Source of the DNA: Tenacibaculum finnmarkense genomovar ulcerans
GTDB taxonomy: Bacteria; Bacteroidota; Bacteroidia; Flavobacteriales; Flavobacteriaceae
Assembly (NCBI RefSeq): GCF_900239495.1
Contig: NZ_OENE01000004.1
Location: 251,218 to 315,217 of the forward strand
Direction: 5' to 3'
Length of the DNA stretch: 64,000 nucleotides
The position numbers and the translations under genes were made by a program. The notes under the pieces are model-generated. The model searched no databases. It saw only the letters and a list, made by a program, of their open reading frames with translations, and was not told where the DNA came from. Shown here piece after piece: positions 61,568-64,000 of this stretch (the first letter of the stretch is position 1; each line of letters begins with the position of its first letter).

Positions 61568-61971
61568 TGTGCTAATTTTATAATTTTTTTATTAAAACAA
61601 CGCTTATTTCTTTTAAAAAAAAAAGACAGAAAATGACAGGTGCGTATTACACGTGCGTATTTGACTTTAATTTTAAAAAATAGTTGGCTTGGTAAAACTA
61701 GAAATATAACAGGTTTGTTAAATGCGCACTTCCTCGATTAATTGCCTAATTATCATTTGCTTATATGTTGTTTTGGAGAGTGTTTTAATCTTAAAATTGA
61801 TAAAAAAACATACTATATTAAGTGAATTATTAAAAATAAATAAAAAAACTTTCAAATTTTTTCTCTTTCTAGTCCAGAAAACAGAATTTTTAGAATGTAG
61901 GTATTGTAAGATGAAAAATTTACGTTGTTATTTTACTGAAAACACTTAAAACACCTTTTAAAATACTTGAT

Positions 61972-62421
61972 ATGAATAGATACAAATTTAATGAAGGAGA
62001 TTATTGTAATGGTCAATACTTAAAAATTATAGATTCGTCAAAAGTTGATGAAAATAGAGAAGAATTAACAGCAATAATAAATTGCCGAGATCAATATGAA
62101 AAGGGCGATATGAAAGATAGATTAGATGCTATAAAAGAACTCGTTGGTCAAGAAAACGTAGTGCTTATTGGTTTTTGTTTCGGTTTTCAGTTTATTCACA
62201 AAGTATTAGGCAAATCAATAGTTTACATTGATCCATTCTTAGAAAACCCAAAACCAAAAATAGTGTCATTCAAAAATATTTATACACTTGAAAATCTAAT
62301 TAATTTGAATTTAGAGCAACAAGTACCAATGGATTCGCAAATTTCCTGTAAAGAACTATTCAATGATTTGGGGATAAAACCGAAGAAGATTATAATTAAA
62401 TTAAAAAACAAAAAAAAATAG
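61972..62421 (+). CDS. Unknown protein with a GFCFG motif
   Basis: 149 residues, no signal peptide. VVLIGFCFGFQFIHKVLGKS and IVYIDPFLENP are compatible with part of an alpha/beta fold, where GFCFG would resemble a nucleophile elbow with Cys, but the chain is too short for a full hydrolase and no acid or His partner can be assigned. The end is Lys-rich (KKIIIKLKNKKK). The next gene starts 36 bases downstream. I do not recognise a family. Confidence 0.55.
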   Translation: MNRYKFNEGDYCNGQYLKIIDSSKVDENREELTAIINCRDQYEKGDMKDRLDAIKELVGQENVVLIGFCFGFQFIHKVLGKSIVYIDPFLENPKPKIVSFKNIYTLENLINLNLEQQVPMDSQISCKELFNDLGIKPKKIIIKLKNKKK

Positions 62422-62468
62422 CTAAAAAAATAGCTAAAAAAAGAGATGAAAAAGAGATGAAAAAGAGA
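62421..62468. repeat. Short direct duplications between two orphan genes
   Basis: ATAGCTAAAAAA occurs twice in a row, followed by two tandem GAGATGAAAAA units, the second giving the start codon of the gene at 62457. This looks like slippage in A-rich DNA. Confidence 0.6.
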
Positions 62469-62789
62469 AATAAATTAGCAGCATTATTTGAAGGGAAAAC
62501 ACCAAAATCAAAAGTAGTATTTGATGCTTTATTAGAACGTTTACCCGAAGAGCCAAACATCGCCTGGTACCCAATATCAAATAAGCAAACTATAAAAAAG
62601 CCCGTTCTTTATGTTGTTATGGAAAACATCAATTTTTTAGATGAAATATTACTAAAGGAACAATTGCCTATTAGTCATTTTATTAAAGTTCGTGAAGGCT
62701 GTGGTTTTGGAGGAAATAGAAAAAGTATTTCGATTGTGTACGCTTTTTTAGCCGATTTAAAAACAAAATATTTGCTAGTAGATAGCTAG
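62457..62789 (+). CDS. Unknown 110-residue protein
   Basis: Soluble, no recognised family. A basic N-terminus (KKRNKLAALFEGKTPKSK) is followed by VFDALLERLPEEPNIAWYP, VLYVVMENINFLDEI and FIKVREGCGFGGNRKSISIVY. It follows the gene at 61972 across a stretch of short direct repeats (ATAGCTAAAAAA twice, GAGATGAAAAA twice) that may have shifted or created the start. It could be a two-gene unit with its neighbour. Confidence 0.5.
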   Translation: MKKRNKLAALFEGKTPKSKVVFDALLERLPEEPNIAWYPISNKQTIKKPVLYVVMENINFLDEILLKEQLPISHFIKVREGCGFGGNRKSISIVYAFLADLKTKYLLVDS

Positions 62790-62945
62790 AACGTGTTTTT
62801 TTAGAGGTAAAGAATCAATATTGGAAGGGGTAAGAGTAAGTGAAAATGAAAAAAACCTCTAATATAGAGGGTTTTGTATGGTTTGTTAGTGGAATGTTTT
62901 TAGTGGGTTTTAATATTTTGTAGAGTAAAAAAAATATTTTTTTAT

Positions 62946-64000
62946 TTATAGGTGTTCCATTTTATAAAAAATAGTATTATAATTTGTTTGTATAGCTATA
63001 ATTTCGGTGTTTTCTAATACTGAAAATTCTTTTTTTAGTGCACGTTTTGATAAAACACCTTCATTCTGTTCTAAAAATCGAATAAGAATTGCAATTGTTT
63101 TGTCAGGCATTTCAAAATGATTGTCTAAATATTTTTTAAATTGATCATATTTTTGAAGATAACGAACTTCTTCAGGTATAATTCTGACAAGTGTATCCTC
63201 TACACAATCATATAAAAATTCAGCTTGCTTTGTAGCATCAAAATAACGATAAAAATCAATGGTGTTATTTGTGACTTTAATGTTATAATTTTCCGTTTCT
63301 TTCCATGTTATGTAGTCTAATAATGGATGAGAATAAGATTCTAAAACAGTTTTATAATCATTAATATGCTCTAAAATTGAGGCAGAAACAGGAAAAATAA
63401 CTCCTTGTTGTGTAAATTTCTTTTTAGCTAAAATATGATGTATTATATAACGATGTAAACGACCATTTCCGTCTATAAAAGGGTGTATAAATACAAAACC
63501 AAATGATATGGTTGCAGCGGCTAAAACAGCATCATAACTGTCATCTTGTAATAGTATATTTGCATCTATTACTCCATTCAGTAATTTAGGAATATCTTCT
63601 TCTTTTGCAGAAATATGATCTGGAATAGGTTCTCCTGAGCTTCTATCATGATCTCCCACAAAACCACCTTCTTTCCTTAAGCCCATTTCTATAAACCTAC
63701 TGTTTTCTATAATTATTTGTTGTAAGCGCTCAAGCTCGGCAATACTTAATGAGTTTCCACCCGCTTGACCAATTGCTTTACCCCAGCGCATAGCTCTATT
63801 ATTGCCAGGATTTTCACCCTCTATAGTAAAAGATGCTTTAGAGTCTTTTAATAATAAAAAAGAAGAAGCGCGTTGCAATATATCTTTATGTATGCTATTT
63901 AGAATTGTATTTTTTTTTCGAGATAAATTAGCCTTAATATAGTTTTCTAGCTTTTCAGTTTTAAAAATTAATGGACAAAAATCCACCGTTCCAGGAAGGT
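62946..64000 (-). CDS. Fic family protein, 5' end outside the window
   Basis: At least 346 residues. The Fic core motif is complete, HPFIDGNGRLHR (about residues 168-179 of the visible part), so AMP transfer or a related nucleotide transfer to a protein target is possible. SFTIEGE near residue 55 fits the inhibitory (S/T)xxxE(G/N) helix in front of the core, and MRWGKAIGQAGG follows. The C-terminus looks like a winged helix (KTIAILIRFLEQNEGVLSKRALKKEF). The frame is open to the window edge; the GTG at 63986 is probably an internal Val. It is convergent with the orphan genes at 61972 and 62457. Confidence 0.85.
   Translation of the reverse strand, partial: LPGTVDFCPLIFKTEKLENYIKANLSRKKNTILNSIHKDILQRASSFLLLKDSKASFTIEGENPGNNRAMRWGKAIGQAGGNSLSIAELERLQQIIIENSRFIEMGLRKEGGFVGDHDRSSGEPIPDHISAKEEDIPKLLNGVIDANILLQDDSYDAVLAAATISFGFVFIHPFIDGNGRLHRYIIHHILAKKKFTQQGVIFPVSASILEHINDYKTVLESYSHPLLDYITWKETENYNIKVTNNTIDFYRYFDATKQAEFLYDCVEDTLVRIIPEEVRYLQKYDQFKKYLDNHFEMPDKTIAILIRFLEQNEGVLSKRALKKEFSVLENTEIIAIQTNYNTIFYKMEHL

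Noticed and set aside
61722..61949. 75-residue plus-strand frame before the orphan genes
   Set aside because: Very A+T-rich, ILK-dominated composition, no family resemblance and no clear promoter or ribosome site; most likely chance.

Overview
The window looks like the chromosome of a marine member of the Flavobacteriaceae (Bacteroidota), perhaps Tenacibaculum or a close relative; the genus is a guess from overall resemblance. The evidence is very A+T-rich DNA, an LpxC-FabZ fusion, type IX secretion parts (PorX, a PorP/SprF protein, a gliding-motility-type C-terminal sorting domain), SusC-era TonB receptors with an N-terminal carboxypeptidase-like domain, and promoters of the Bacteroidota TAnnTTTG type.

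Layout. 0-11.8 kb is housekeeping: the end of a probable RecQ helicase, a DUF4258 gene with a broken small membrane gene behind it, ald, tsaE, porX, an HD phosphohydrolase, the lipid A block lpxD / lpxC-fabZ / lpxA with efp, an LpxD-like paralogue and sucD. 12-42.4 kb, all on the minus strand, is a nearly complete cobalamin (B12) locus: sirohydrochlorin formation (an SDR-SUMT fusion), cobalt insertion (CbiX, and CobN with a fused ChlI/ChlD-like partner), corrin ring synthesis (CobI, CobJ-CbiC, CbiG-CbiF, CbiD, CobK, CobL), amidation (CobB, CobQ), adenosylation (PduO type), lower-ligand synthesis (BluB), the aminopropanol arm (CobD-like decarboxylase, CbiB), a NicO-like metal permease, CobW, and two TonB receptors. 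Each receptor has its own cobalamin riboswitch. Nucleotide loop genes (cobU, cobS, cobT) are not in the window.

42.4-46.6 kb holds a truncated REP-associated transposase between REP hairpins, a TPR-like gene, a Tet(M)-like ribosomal protection GTPase and a Crp/Fnr regulator with a clear palindromic operator. 46.6-53.4 kb holds a small unknown gene and then dabA-dabB-sulP, an inorganic-carbon uptake set with an intact DabA zinc site. 53.5-61.2 kb holds a PorP/SprF gene and a 2234-residue secreted protein with two lamin-tail domains, two nuclease-type phosphatase domains, eight near-identical InlB-like repeats and a type IX sorting domain. 61.3-64 kb is an accessory tail with two orphan genes and a Fic protein running off the window.

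Non-coding space is unusually rich in dispersed inverted repeats. At least four families are visible: a long hairpin with a TTCGAGTG/TCTCGATAC core, an outer element ending in AGAGCCTGTTTAAATT, a CCCGCTTTCCGC...GGGGCTAGG element, and REP-like ACGCGATTTATCGCGT hairpins. One long hairpin lies nested inside an outer element whose uninterrupted version also occurs in the window. No rRNA, tRNA or CRISPR array was seen.
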